The notes below the pieces were generated by a model that worked only from the letters and a program-made list of their open reading frames with translations, was not told the DNA's origin and did no database searches. DNA of 64,000 nucleotides, taken from Portunus trituberculatus. Taxonomy: Eukaryota > Arthropoda > Malacostraca > Decapoda > Portunidae. The stretch covers positions 4,880,184 to 4,944,183 of the forward strand of contig NC_059268.1 of the NCBI RefSeq assembly GCF_017591435.1. Reading direction: 5' to 3'. Numbering within the stretch: position 1 is the stretch's first letter; each line of letters begins with the position of its first letter. This document shows positions 14,901 to 24,185 of this stretch, piece after piece. The position numbers and the translations under genes are program-made.

Positions 14901-17900
14901 ACACACTATTTGTCTAAGGAAGTGAAATATGTGAAAAAGGGTTATTTTGGTGTATTCCAGCGTTTTATGTAACAAAACTCAGAATTGCAGGCAAAACACA
15001 CTATTTGTCTAAGGAAGTGAAATATGTCAAAAGGGGTTATTTTGGTGTATTCCAGCGTTTTATGTAACAAAACTCAGAATTGCAGGGAAAACACACTATT
15101 TGTTTAAGGAAGTGAAATATGTCAAAAACACACTATTTGGGTTATTTTGATGTATTCCAGCGTTTTATGAACCAAAACTCAGAAATGCAGGCAAAACACA
15201 ATATATGTCTAAGGAAGTGAAATATGTCAAAAGTGGGTTATTTTAGTGTATTCTAGCGTTTTATGCACCAAACTCATAAATGCAGGCAAAACACTATATT
15301 TGTTAAAACGTCTTATTCATGTGTTTTTAAGGTGTTTTATGAAAAAAAATATCTCGATTGAAAATTGTGCTTATTCGTCATTTTACATTATTTTGCTTCA
15401 AAACGATAAAATTGATGAAAACAAGCTAGTATAGAGAATCCAAAGTAAAATTAAGAAAAACGTGTAATTAATCAGTTTTTAGCTGTTTTCCACCAAAACA
15501 CAGAAATGCTAAGGAAACACACTATTTGTCTAAGGAACTGAAATATGTAAAAAAATGGGTTATTTTGGTGTATTCCAGCGTTTTATGCAACAAAACTCAG
15601 AATTGCAGGCAAAACACACTATTTGTCTAAGGAAGTGAAATATGTGAAAAAGGGTTATTTTGGTGTATTCCAGCGTTTTATGTAACAAAACTCAGAATTG
15701 CAGGCAAAACACACTATTTGTTTAAGGAAGTGAATTATGTCAAAAAGGGGTTATTTTGGTGTATTCCAGCGTTTTATGTAACAAAACTCAGAAATGCAGG
15801 CAAAAGACAATGTCTAAGGAAGTGAAATATGTCAAAAGATTTTGACGTTTATGCAGCAGGCAAAACACTATATATGTTAAAACGTCTTATTCATGTGTTT
15901 TTAAGGTGTTTTATGAAAAAAAACTCTTATTCATCGATTGAAAATTGTGCTTATTCGTCATTTTACATTATTTTGCTTCAAAACGATTGCAATTGAAAAA
16001 CAAGCTAGTATAGAGAATCCAAAGTAAAATTAAGAAAAAAAACTATGTAATTAATCAGTTGTTAGCTGTTTTCCACCAAAACACAGAAATGCTATGAAAA
16101 CACACTATTTGTCTAAGGAACTGAAATATGTAAAAAATTTTGGTGTATTCCAGCGTTTTATGTAACAAAACTCAGAATTGCAGGCAAAACACACTATTTG
16201 TCTAAGGAAGTGAAATATGTGAAAAAGGGTTATTTTGGTGTATTCCAGCGTTTTATGTAACAAAACTCAGAATTGCAGGCAAAACACACTATTTGTCTAA
16301 AGAAGTGAAATATGTGAAAAGGGGTTATTTTGGTGTATTCCAGCGTTTTATGTAACAAAACTCAGAATTGCAGGCAAAACACACTATTTGTCTAAGGAAG
16401 TGAAATATGTCAAAAGGGGTTATTTTGGTGTATTCCAGCGTTTTATGTAACAAAACTCAGAATTGCAGGAAAACACACTATTTGTTTAAGGAAGTGAAAT
16501 ATGTCAAAAGGGGTTATTTTGATGTATTCCAGCGTTTTATGAACCAAAACTCAGAAATGCAGGCAAAACACAATATATGTCTAAGGAAGTGAAATATGTC
16601 AAAAGTGGGTTATTTTAGTGTATTCTAGCGTTTTATGCACCAAACTCATAAATGCAGGCAAAACACTATATTTGTTAAAACGTCTTATTCATGTGTTTTA
16701 AGGTGTTTTATGAAAAAAAACTATCTCGATTGAAAATTGTGCTTATTCGTCATTTTACATTATTTTGCTTCAAAACGATAAAATTGATGAAAACAAGCTA
16801 GTATAGAGAATCCAAAGTAAAATTAAGAAAAACGTGTAATTTAATCAGTTTTAGCTGTTTTCCACCAAAACACAGAAATGCTACGAAAACACACTATTTG
16901 TCTAAGGAACTGAAATATGTAAAAATGGGTTATTTTGGTGTATTCCAGCGTTTTATGTAACAAAACTCAGAATTGCAGGCAAAACACACTATTTGTCTAA
17001 GGAAGTGAAATATGTGAAAAAGGGGTTATTTTGGTGTATTCCAGCGTTTTATGTAACAAAACTCAGAATTGCAGGCAAAACACACTATTTGTTTAAGGAA
17101 GTGAAATATGTCAAAAGGGTTATTTTGGTGTATTCCAGCGTTTTATGTAACAAAACTCAGAATTGCAGGGAAAACACACTATTTGTTTAAGGAAGTGAAA
17201 TATGTCAAAAGAGGGGTTATTTTGATGTATTCCAGCGTTTTATGAACCAAAACTCAGAAATGCAGGCAAAACACAATATATGTCTAAGGAAGTGAAATAT
17301 GTCAAAAGTGGGTTATTTTAGTGTATTCTAGCGTTTTATGCACCAAACTCATAAATGCAGGGAAAACACTATATTTGTTAAAACGTCTTATTCATGTGTT
17401 TTTAAGGTGTTTTGTGAAAAAAAAACTATCTCGATTGAAAATTGTGCTTATTCGTCATTTTACAATATTTTGCTTCAAAACGATAAAATTGATGAAAACA
17501 AACTAGTATAGTGAATCCAAAGTAAAATTAAGAAAAACGTGTAACTAATCAGTTTTTAGCTGTTTTCCCCCAAAACACAGAAATGCTAAGAAAACACACT
17601 CTTTGTCTAAGGAACTGAAATATGTAAAAAATGGGTTATTTTGGTGTATTCCAGCGTTTTATGGAACAAAACTCAGAATTGCAGGCAAAACACACTATTT
17701 GTCTAAGGAAGTGAAATATGTGAAAAAGTGGTTATTTTGGTGTATTCCAGCGTTTTATGTAACAAAACTCACTGAATTGCAGGCAAAACACACTATTTGT
17801 TTAAGGAAGGTAATTGCAGGAGCTGTTTTCCAAAAACACACTATTTGTTTAAGGAAGTGAAATATGTCAAAATGGGGTTATTTTGGTGTATTCCAGCGTT

Positions 17901-18500
17901 TTATGTAACATAACTCAGAATTGCAGTGAAAACACACTATTTGTTTAAGGAAGTGAAATATGTCAAAGGAGGGGTTATTTTGACTTATTCCAGCGTTTTA
18001 TGAACCAAAACTCAGAAATGCAGGCAAAACACAATATATGTCTAAGGAAGTGAAATATGTCAAAAGTGGGTTATTTTAGTGTATTCTAGCGTTTTATGCA
18101 CCAAACTCATAAATGCAGGGAAAACACTATATTTGTTAAAACGTCTTATTCATGTGTTTTTAAGGTGTTTTGTGAAAAAAAAACTATCTCGATTGAAAAT
18201 TGTGCTTATTCGTCATTTTACAATATTTTGCTTCAAAACGATAAAATTGATGAAAACAAGCTAGTATAGAGAATCCAAAGTAAAATTAAGAAAAACATGT
18301 AATTAATCAGTTTTTAGCTGTTTTCCACATAAACACAGAAATGCTAAGGAAACACACTATTTGTCTAAGGAACTGAAATATGTAAAAAATGGGTTATTTT
18401 GGTGTATTCCAGCGTTTTATGTAACAAAACTCAGAATTGCAGACAAAACACACTATTTGTCTAAGGAAGTGAAATATGTGAAAAAGTGGTTATTTTGGTG
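2954..18500 (+). repeat. Plus-oriented block of the satellite
   Basis: From about 2968 every monomer and every higher-order segment reads on the plus strand. From ~9.8 kb rightwards the copies become very similar and most carry one A or G fewer in the CAAAAAGGGG run. Typical right-hand units (12.6-18.4 kb) hold three to five simple monomers followed by one diverged segment. The block stops at the assembly gap rather than at a natural edge. Confidence 0.93.
6603..7608 (+). repeat. Recent ~503-bp tandem duplication within the satellite
   Basis: Two nearly identical units run about 6603-7105 and 7106-7608, with an offset of ~503 bp measured at two landmarks (GTCATAAAGGGG and AAAAGCGCATATTTTGATG). 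Both share rare variants, including AACATATCTCAG and a deletion junction where TTATTTAGCG runs straight into TTCGTCATTTTAC, skipping ~150 bp of the usual diverged segment. Shared private changes mean that the duplication happened after the deletion. Confidence 0.85.
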
Positions 18501-19000
18501 NNNNNNNNNNNNNNNNNNNNNNNNNNNNNNNNNNNNNNNNNNNNNNNNNNNNNNNNNNNNNNNNNNNNNNNNNNNNNNNNNNNNNNNNNNNNNNNNNNNN
18601 NNNNNNNNNNNNNNNNNNNNNNNNNNNNNNNNNNNNNNNNNNNNNNNNNNNNNNNNNNNNNNNNNNNNNNNNNNNNNNNNNNNNNNNNNNNNNNNNNNNN
18701 NNNNNNNNNNNNNNNNNNNNNNNNNNNNNNNNNNNNNNNNNNNNNNNNNNNNNNNNNNNNNNNNNNNNNNNNNNNNNNNNNNNNNNNNNNNNNNNNNNNN
18801 NNNNNNNNNNNNNNNNNNNNNNNNNNNNNNNNNNNNNNNNNNNNNNNNNNNNNNNNNNNNNNNNNNNNNNNNNNNNNNNNNNNNNNNNNNNNNNNNNNNN
18901 NNNNNNNNNNNNNNNNNNNNNNNNNNNNNNNNNNNNNNNNNNNNNNNNNNNNNNNNNNNNNNNNNNNNNNNNNNNNNNNNNNNNNNNNNNNNNNNNNNNN
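18501..19000. other. Assembly gap (500 N)
   Basis: Exactly 500 consecutive N. A round number suggests a scaffolding placeholder and not a measured length. The left flank is satellite and the right flank is unrelated unique sequence. Confidence 0.99.
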
Positions 19001-19244
19001 ATTAAAGTAAGAAGTTTGAACTCTTGTACTAGTGTTACATGTTGTTACAGGTGTCGAAATACGGAAACTAGGGAATAAGTTACACTGTCTCATTCCCTGT
19101 TTACAGTGAGTTCAAGCGACTTAACAGAGTGGACACCCTCTACGCATTCCCAAAGTGAAGATGGTGTTCCAGGCCCAAAGTCACTAGGTGTGGGAATTTT
19201 AGTCAAACGAAGGGCGACGGTGGGCAGTCGTGAGTAAAATTCCA
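19001..19244. other. Unassigned sequence between gap and pogo element
   Basis: No reading frame, repeat or recognisable motif was found in these ~240 bp. Confidence 0.5.
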
Positions 19245-19347
19245 CAATGGTCACCTTGGGGCTTGTTGTCACAAGCTGTAACAACTTGCCCCATAAAGGG
19301 ATAATTTTATATTCAACTGATATAATTTATTTACAGGGCTATCAAAC

Positions 19348-19492
19348 ATGGTTCGGGCCTACAAAAGAAAAAACAAATCGATCTGATAGGTGTAACACAG
19401 ATATTTTGGAGTTTGCAGCCGAGCGTATCATCAATCATAATGATAGCTTACGGAAAGTGGCTGATGATTACAAAGTACGTCGAGATCATTAA
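19348..19492 (+). pseudogene. Pogo transposase N-terminal fragment (helix-turn-helix)
   Basis: From the ATG the product begins MVRAYKRKTNRSD and continues ILEFAAERIINHNDSLRKVA and DDYKV before leaving the family pattern and stopping. The YKRKTNR start followed by a short helical region ending LRKVADDY is characteristic of the Psq/CENP-B-type DNA-binding domain that opens pogo and Tigger transposases. Family members continue for several hundred residues into a DDE catalytic domain; this one ends after about 45 recognisable residues, where the internal deletion begins. A splice-like TTTACAG precedes the ATG, which could reflect an intron in the ancestral element. Confidence 0.75.
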
Positions 19493-19519
19493 TGCCCCAA
19501 TATTTTTTAAATCAAAACT

Positions 19520-19907
19520 CCAGAGCCATTGCGGCCATTTAAAAAGGCCAGTCCAAGAAAGACGCAACGACGCAGCCAAAGAAAATGCCACACACTGATA
19601 CTAACAGACACACCTGAGAAAATAAAATTACAAAAGCAGGTTGAGGAATCACAAGCAAAAAGACTCAATCATAAAACAAGCAAGAGGAATCTGGACACAG
19701 AGCAGTTTATAAAGTCTGCTGGAAACAAAAAAAAAAAAAATAAAAAATAAAATAAATAGAAAGGACATTGAAGAGAATTGGTGTCTTGCATGTGGTAGAA
19801 ACTGGTCAAACTCAGCCCCAGGGGAGCAATGCATCGAATGCAAAGATTGGGCCCATGAAAACTGCACAGATGGGAATGCTTATTACGTGTGTGAACTCTG
19901 TGAATGA
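19520..19907 (+). pseudogene. Pogo transposase C-terminal tail with PHD-like zinc finger
   Basis: The reading frame begins PEPLRPFKKASPRKTQRR and then has LTDTPEK, which is typical of the region after the DDE core in invertebrate pogo-like transposases. A poly-A run near 19730 breaks the frame. Beyond it the frame resumes NRKDIEENWCLACGRNW and continues through C-x2-C (ECIEC-like), a WAHENC motif and VCELCE before TGA. The pattern C-x2-C, C-x2-C, H-x2-C, C-x2-C is a PHD-like finger, often found at the C-terminus of these proteins. It cannot be functional as it stands: the catalytic domain is absent and the frame is broken. Confidence 0.78.
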
Positions 19908-20240
19908 AGAAATTTACGTTTTGTTTTTGTTTCCAAAGGATATATTTCATTTTGCATTTTGTAACAACTTACCCCGTCGTATATATGGGGCAAGTTGTAT
20001 ACAAAAAGTTTTTGCATCACTTTCTGTTATTTCTCAGAAATTAAGAAATATATAATTTTTATGATTATTGTTTTTGGAAATATACATGATAAACTTTCCA
20101 TGGTAGATTTTCATTTAAGTTACCTTCTGTAGATTTTGTTAGAGAGGCAAAAATAGTAGAATTGTAACAACTAGCCCCGGTCTCCCCTACCGCCCGATAC
20201 TCGGCAACAAACGGCGGCTACCTAGGGAAATGCTGTATAC

Positions 20241-20612
20241 CAGCGGTCTTCAGTCCACCCCTAGCGGTGATTAAGCAGAAGCTGTCCACCCTACCCCGAA
20301 AAAATCTCATTAAAAATCTCACGTTTTTAATATTTAAAATTTATATTTCATGTATCATATCTCGCGTGGTTGTACTATCGGGGTCTTGCGAGTAGGCTAG
20401 GTGGCAACCTCGATGTTACAATAGGTAAATATGTATTTGTAGTATGTATTTTAAGAAATATAGGAGAGAGAGAAAAAGATTCTCGGATGTTGTACAGACA
20501 CTTGCAGGTGAGGATTTCGTCCACCCAGTAGTCCACCCCTAGACAGCTGTCCACCCCTCACTTAATCTCGTCCACTATAAGGTGGAGTGTCCACCCAGGT
20601 TGAATAGCACTG
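20241..20612. mobile_element. Non-autonomous hAT element (372 bp) with 8-bp target duplication
   Basis: The element begins CAGCGGTCTTCAGTCCACCC and its other end reads, in reverse complement, CAGTGCTATTCAACCTGG. Both fit the CAGNGNTNTTCA consensus of hAT terminal inverted repeats. The eight bases CTGTATAC are perfectly repeated immediately outside both ends (20233-20240 and 20613-20620), the target-duplication length expected for hAT transposition. No transposase is encoded. Subterminal GTCCACCC motifs recur on both sides, another hAT habit. Confidence 0.9.
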
Positions 20613-20620
20613 CTGTATAC

Positions 20621-20970
20621 AATAGGACAGGCTGACTACCACCGCAATTCATTAGAACACCAACCGCACGTCCAACCACCTCGACAACTCGTCCTGCTCC
20701 CGATACTAATTGAGTTGATGGCGGAAGTTGTGCCTAAGTAGGATCGGCACTTCCTAATGTGTTTACTATTGTATGACTTATGGTCTGAGTTTGATTTTAA
20801 TTCAATTTGGCTGTAACAATAAAAAAATAATCTTCTTAATTTTGCAAAATTTGTATATTTATTTTCCTCACTGCTCGCCAAACAAAAGATTACTATGACA
20901 GTATCTTTATTTTGCACATATGATTGTTGATTAACCAATCACAAAAGTTTGTGAATGAATCCTAGAGAAG
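20621..20970. other. Unassigned sequence
   Basis: About 350 bp between the hAT element and the LINE relic. A minus-strand frame of 100 codons resembles nothing recognised; no other feature was found. Confidence 0.5.
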
Positions 20971-20974
20971 AGAG

Positions 20975-22400
20975 CAAGAAGAAGGACAACAACTACCGTA
21001 CAAGAAGAGCAGTATGGTTTTCGAAAAAAAAAAGCACTGTAGACTTCATATTCGTCCTGAGGATTATCATAAAAAAAGTGGGAATTCAATAAAATGATCT
21101 ATATAACATTTATATACTCTCAGAAAGCATTCGATTCAGTACCAAAGGAGAAAGTATGGAAATGCTTGGAGAGAAGATACAATATAAGGAAGGATGTAAT
21201 AAACCTATATGACCAATTCTTATGTACAGTAAGAACAGGATATCAAAACGAAACATGGTTCAACATCGAGTCTGAAGTAATACAAGGTAGTGTTACCTCT
21301 CTCTTACTTTCCATTGCATATATGAACGAGGTTACAGCCCGTTTCAAGGAAGAATACACGTAAAGAGGCATAGGGGATGTTATGATCTATGCAAAGGATA
21401 TTGCGAATGACAGCAGGCAAAGGAGGCCGCCGTGGTGCAGTGGAACCATGCGCACTTTGGGGTCCGAGGGGTCTCCAAGCGCACGGGTTCGAATCCTGTC
21501 CACGGTCCAAGTGTAGATTGGGCTTCCTCACTCGGGGCAACGGTATCCTAGCGGGTGGGCTTTGAAATAGGAGGTACCCCAAAAAGTATCACCTTTAGCA
21601 CATAAATTCCCGTGAAAAGCCCACACGGTATAGAAAAAAAAAAAAAACCTTAGAGAGATGGGAAACTGCTCGTGTTGACGGAGGCGGGCTGAAAATGATT
21701 GCCACAAAGACTGAGACCATGAAAGTTAACAGGGACCAGGAAGGAAGAAGTGATTGTGAAAATAACAGGGAATAAAAAAAAAATGTGAATGAATTAAAAT
21801 ATTTGAGGAGCGTGTTCTCATCACAAGAATTCAATATAGTAGAAATTAACGACATGATTAGTACAGCATACCAAAACAACAGATGCATTATAACCCATAC
21901 TCAAAAGTGAGCAAGTCTCCTACAGAGTTAAGAATTAAGGTAATATTTGACAGCATTATAACCCCGACGTTAACATATGGATCAGAAACGTGGACCATGA
22001 ACAGCCAAAATAAAAACAAAATAAAGCCACATAAATGAAAACAATCAGAACAACAGTTGGAAAAACAAGAAAAGATTGAATAAGAAATGAGAGAATTAGA
22101 GAAAAGTGAGAATGTTATCAGTATTAAGAAAAATAGACGCTGCGTAACTGAAGTGGCTTGGTCCCCTAGAAAGAATGAATGGATGAAGACATAATCGCAA
22201 AACGAAGATGGAAGTGGACACCTCAGGGCCCTAGGGAATACGCCCAAACGAACATTAAGAAAAAGGTGGAAAGATGCAGTCAAGGCCACACTAGAGAGAT
22301 ATGAAATGCCTTGAAGACCTTACAAGATATTACAAGACAGACTTCAATGGAGAATGAGGCTGGATCGTTTGACAGAGAAGTCGGGTTGGAATCCACACAA
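20975..22400 (+). pseudogene. Decayed LINE reverse transcriptase and 3' end, split by a SINE
   Basis: Several frames together give recognisable reverse-transcriptase pieces. FRKKK matches the usual QYGFRKG-type motif. Then come SQKAFDSVPKEKVWKCLERR (motif A region), VIQGSVTSLLLS (motif B) and VMIYAKDIA where functional copies have YADD-like motif C. A SINE interrupts at about 21425-21647. The frame resumes with LKMIATKTETMKVNR, KYLRSVFSSQE, LTYGSETWTMNSQ and KRRWKWTPQGP-type sequence typical of the LINE C-terminus. Many stops and frameshifts mark it as old. The clade is probably RTE-like, with modest certainty. Confidence 0.8.
21425..21647 (+). mobile_element. tRNA-derived SINE, family 1, copy 1 (most complete)
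   Basis: The head folds as a tRNA. An acceptor-like stem GCCGTGG pairs with CCACGGT, the A box is TGGTGCAGTGGA, the B box is GGTTCGAATCC, and a long variable arm suggests a Leu/Ser-type ancestor. The body continues GGGCTTCCTCACTCGGGGCA, AAAAAGTATC and CCGTGAAAAGCCCAC and ends in a poly-A tract. Two further copies are at 43079-43285 (plus) and 59081-59258 (minus). The A and B boxes would act as an internal RNA polymerase III promoter (known for the class). Confidence 0.9.
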
Positions 22401-22432
22401 ATTGTCGGTAGCGCGACTTTAATAACGAAGCC

Positions 22433-22642
22433 TTAGCTAACGAACTGATCTTCTACCTGGGAGCCGAAGTAAGAGGTTAGTAAGGTTGTTGAAGCATTTT
22501 TCCTTCTTTCTTCCCCATAGGTTGGACAGTGGAGCAGGAAGTGAAACAAGTTTTCCATTTCAGCAGCGCACATCACAGGTTGTTTGGAGGGTTTGGAGTC
22601 TTTTTCTATCACTGAGTCCAAAAGTGTCCGACATCTGAACAT
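22433..22642 (-). pseudogene. LINE C-terminal zinc-finger fragment
   Basis: On the minus strand the frame contains CAAEMENLFHFLLHCPTYGE. This is the C...H...C pattern (with HFLLHCP) of the zinc-binding motif found after the reverse transcriptase in many non-LTR retrotransposons. It is about 70 codons with no partner domains, so it is a 5'-truncated relic or an internal fragment, opposite in orientation to the LINE pieces on both sides. Confidence 0.55.
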
Positions 22643-22855
22643 AATATCTGATGCTTCACTATTCTTGTAAATTTCCTGTCCCCTTTTTCTTTCTCTACTC
22701 TCTATAGGGTTTATACAGCTTCAGACTCTTTCTCTTGCAGGATCTCTATTCCATTTATTTGTGTCTCACTGTTTTACCTTTTCACTAACTTCTAGGTACA
22801 TTACTCATTTCCATTCTCCTTATTCCCAATAATCTACATCTTTCCACGTTCTTTC
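22643..22855. other. Unassigned sequence
   Basis: A T- and C-rich stretch with no reading frame or repeat recognised. Confidence 0.4.
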
Positions 22856-23761
22856 AGAGACGTCCAACCCTTCAGGAAATCAACAGATCACGCGGGGACG
22901 CCACGGAACGCCTGACTTCCGATCTTTCTAAGATTTCCGATTGGAACAGAGAAAATCTAGTAGTTTTCAATGCCTCAAAAACTCAATTCCTCCATCTATC
23001 AACTCGACACAACCTTCCAGACAACTATCCTCTCTTCTTCAATGACACTCAACTGTCTCCCTCTTCCACAATGAATATCCTCGGTCTGTCCTTTGCTCAT
23101 GATCTTAACTGGAAACTTCACATCTCATCTCTTGCTAAAACAGCTTCTATGAAATTAGGTGTTCTGAGGCGTCTCCGACAGTTTTTCTCGCCCCTCCAAC
23201 TGCTTACTCTGTATAGGGGCCTTATTCGTCCCTGTATGGAGTACTCTTCGCATGTTTGGGGGGGTTCCAGTCATACAGCTTTGCTTGATAGGGTGGAATC
23301 GAAAGCTCTTCGTCTCATCAACTCCCCTCCTCTGACTAACTGTCTTCAGTCTCTTTCTCACCGCCGAAATATTGCATCCCTTTCTATATTTTATCGCTAT
23401 TTTCATGGTAAGTGTTCTACTGATCTTGTTAACTGCATGCCTCCCCTCCTCCTGCGGCCACGCTGCACAAGGCTTTCTTCTTCCTCTCATCCCTATTCTG
23501 TCCAACTCTCTAATGCAAGAGTTAACCAGTACGCTCAATCATTCATCCCTTTCACTGGTAAACTCTGGAACTCCCTCCCTGCATCTGTATTTCCGAATTC
23601 CTACTTGTCTTCTTTTAAGAGGGAGGTATCGAGGCATTTGCTCCCCTAATTCTGGCTGACGGTTTTGGCACTTTTTGAACTCTTTGGAGAGCCAGCGCTC
23701 AAGTGGGCCTTTTTCTAACTCTCTTTTTTGCCCTTGGCTGGCCCTCTTCCCTACGTAAAAA

Positions 23762-23790
<29 letters not shown>
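22856..23790 (+). mobile_element. 5'-truncated LINE (CR1/Jockey-like) 3' end with open C-terminal frame
   Basis: One frame is open from about 22856 to the TAA at 23649, some 264 codons with no stop, so the copy is relatively young. It begins after the catalytic YADD region (KISDWNRENLVVFNASKTQF). It then shows LGLSFAHDLNWKLHI, LTLYRGLIRPCMEYSSHVWG, LLDRVESKALRLIN and, near the end, FTGKLWNSLPASVFP, the usual order at the C-terminus of CR1- and Jockey-type reverse transcriptases. A ~110-bp 3' UTR follows and ends in an A-rich (TAAA)n tail at 23757-23790. An older relic of the same family is at 60640-61040. The clade was assigned by style only. Confidence 0.85.
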
Positions 23791-23792
<2 letters not shown>

Positions 23793-23996
23793 CTTTTTAT
23801 CCACCTACTCCTTTTTTCATGTTTCATTTCCTCAATAATTTTTCTAATAGTATATTACTTTCACCTCTATGTATATATTGTGGGTATTTAAGTTACTCCT
23901 TTATTATTCTACTTTCTATACTTGATATCCCTGTTTCCCCTATTGTACGTAGCTTGGTGCACCCAATATCTTTCTTCCACCATTTTCCATCTGTAG
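23791..23996. other. Unassigned AT-rich sequence
   Basis: About 200 bp with no recognised feature. It ends in CTGTAGTATC, which matches the last bases before the ATCAAG tail of the LINE family described next. Confidence 0.4.
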
Positions 23997-24016
23997 TATC
24001 GAGATCAAGATCAACA
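23997..24016 (+). repeat. ATCAAG-type LINE tail abutting the next LINE copy
   Basis: TATCGAGATCAAGATCAACA matches the 3'-terminal repeat of the LINE copies that end at 27728 and 30207. It is preceded by the same CTGTAGTATC as in copy A. It therefore looks like the end of an earlier copy, most of which is gone. Confidence 0.6.
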
Positions 24017-24032
24017 TCAAACCTCAACCTTG

Positions 24033-24137
24033 TATGAGAAGGACGGCGTGCACCTGAACGACGCAGGGACTGCCAGGATGGGTCGACGGGTGTGTGAGTG
24101 GGTGAGGGCGAGGTCGCTGCAGCCGATGGACCAGTGA
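24033..24137 (+). pseudogene. LINE copy A, ORF1 C-terminal remnant (SGNH esterase-like)
   Basis: The frame reads YEKDGVHLNDAGTARMG and then RRVCEWVRARSL up to a TGA. D-x-x-H within DGVHLN followed by AG is the block V signature of SGNH/GDSL hydrolases. Such esterase-like domains are known in the ORF1 proteins of several LINE clades. Only the last ~34 codons survive; the rest of ORF1 was lost to 5' truncation. ORF2 begins ~50 bp downstream. The identification rests on one short motif plus its position just before an endonuclease. Confidence 0.6.
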
Positions 24138-24185
24138 CGGGAGACGACAAAAGCACGCCAGGAAGAAGACACCAGCCAGGCAAGT

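Larger units (their letters stand above)
1..18500. repeat. AT-rich satellite array, ~95-bp monomer with higher-order structure
   Basis: The whole stretch is a tandem array. The monomer is about 95-96 bp and on the plus side runs through GTTATTTTGGTGTATTCCAG, GCGTTTTATG, CAAAACTCAGAATTGCAGG, CAAAACACACTATTTGTCTAA and GTGAAATATGTCAAAAAGG. At intervals the monomers give way to a diverged segment containing CGTCTTATT, TCTCGATTG, TTCGTCATTTTACATT, CAAAACGATAAAATTGATG and AGTATAGAGAATC, which makes a higher-order unit. Examples of the CGTCTTATT landmark are near 3913, 6000, 9242, 12640, 13245, 13895, 14600, 15310, 16681, 17387 and 18145, so unit length shrinks from ~1 kb to ~0.6-0.8 kb towards the right. 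Monomers are diverged at the left and nearly identical at the right. Reading frames of 60-100 codons inside the array are repeats read through 96-bp monomers, not genes. The array continues off the left edge and into the gap. Confidence 0.97.
19245..20191 (+). mobile_element. Internally deleted pogo/Tigger-like DNA transposon
   Basis: The left end near GGTCACCTTGGGGC and the right end CTAGCCCCGGTCTCCCC are imperfect inverted repeats. Each is followed inwards by a TTGTTGTNACA-type motif, as in pogo-superfamily elements. Between them lie an N-terminal piece and a C-terminal piece of a pogo-type transposase, but the central DDE integrase core is missing, so the copy is non-autonomous. The motif ACAACTT(G/A)CCCC recurs as hairpins at 19258-19292 and 19964-19998, and a related ACAACTAGCCCC lies at the right end. 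These subterminal copies could be transposase-binding sites (inference). The exact ends and the target duplication could not be fixed. Confidence 0.75.

Noticed and set aside
2925..18264. Many 60-100-codon frames with repeated peptides such as YVKKGLFWCIPAFY
   Set aside because: They arise from reading 96-bp satellite monomers in frame. They break whenever a monomer is 95 bp, and show no codon conservation or start context.
1..18500. CRISPR-like array (regular repeats)
   Set aside because: There are no unique spacers. It is a head-to-tail satellite in a eukaryotic genome.
18361..19093. Long frames of 174-214 codons on both strands
   Set aside because: They consist almost entirely of the N gap.
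21425..21510. Functional tRNA gene with long variable arm
   Set aside because: It is followed by a conserved SINE body and poly-A, and occurs in three copies with 5' truncation.
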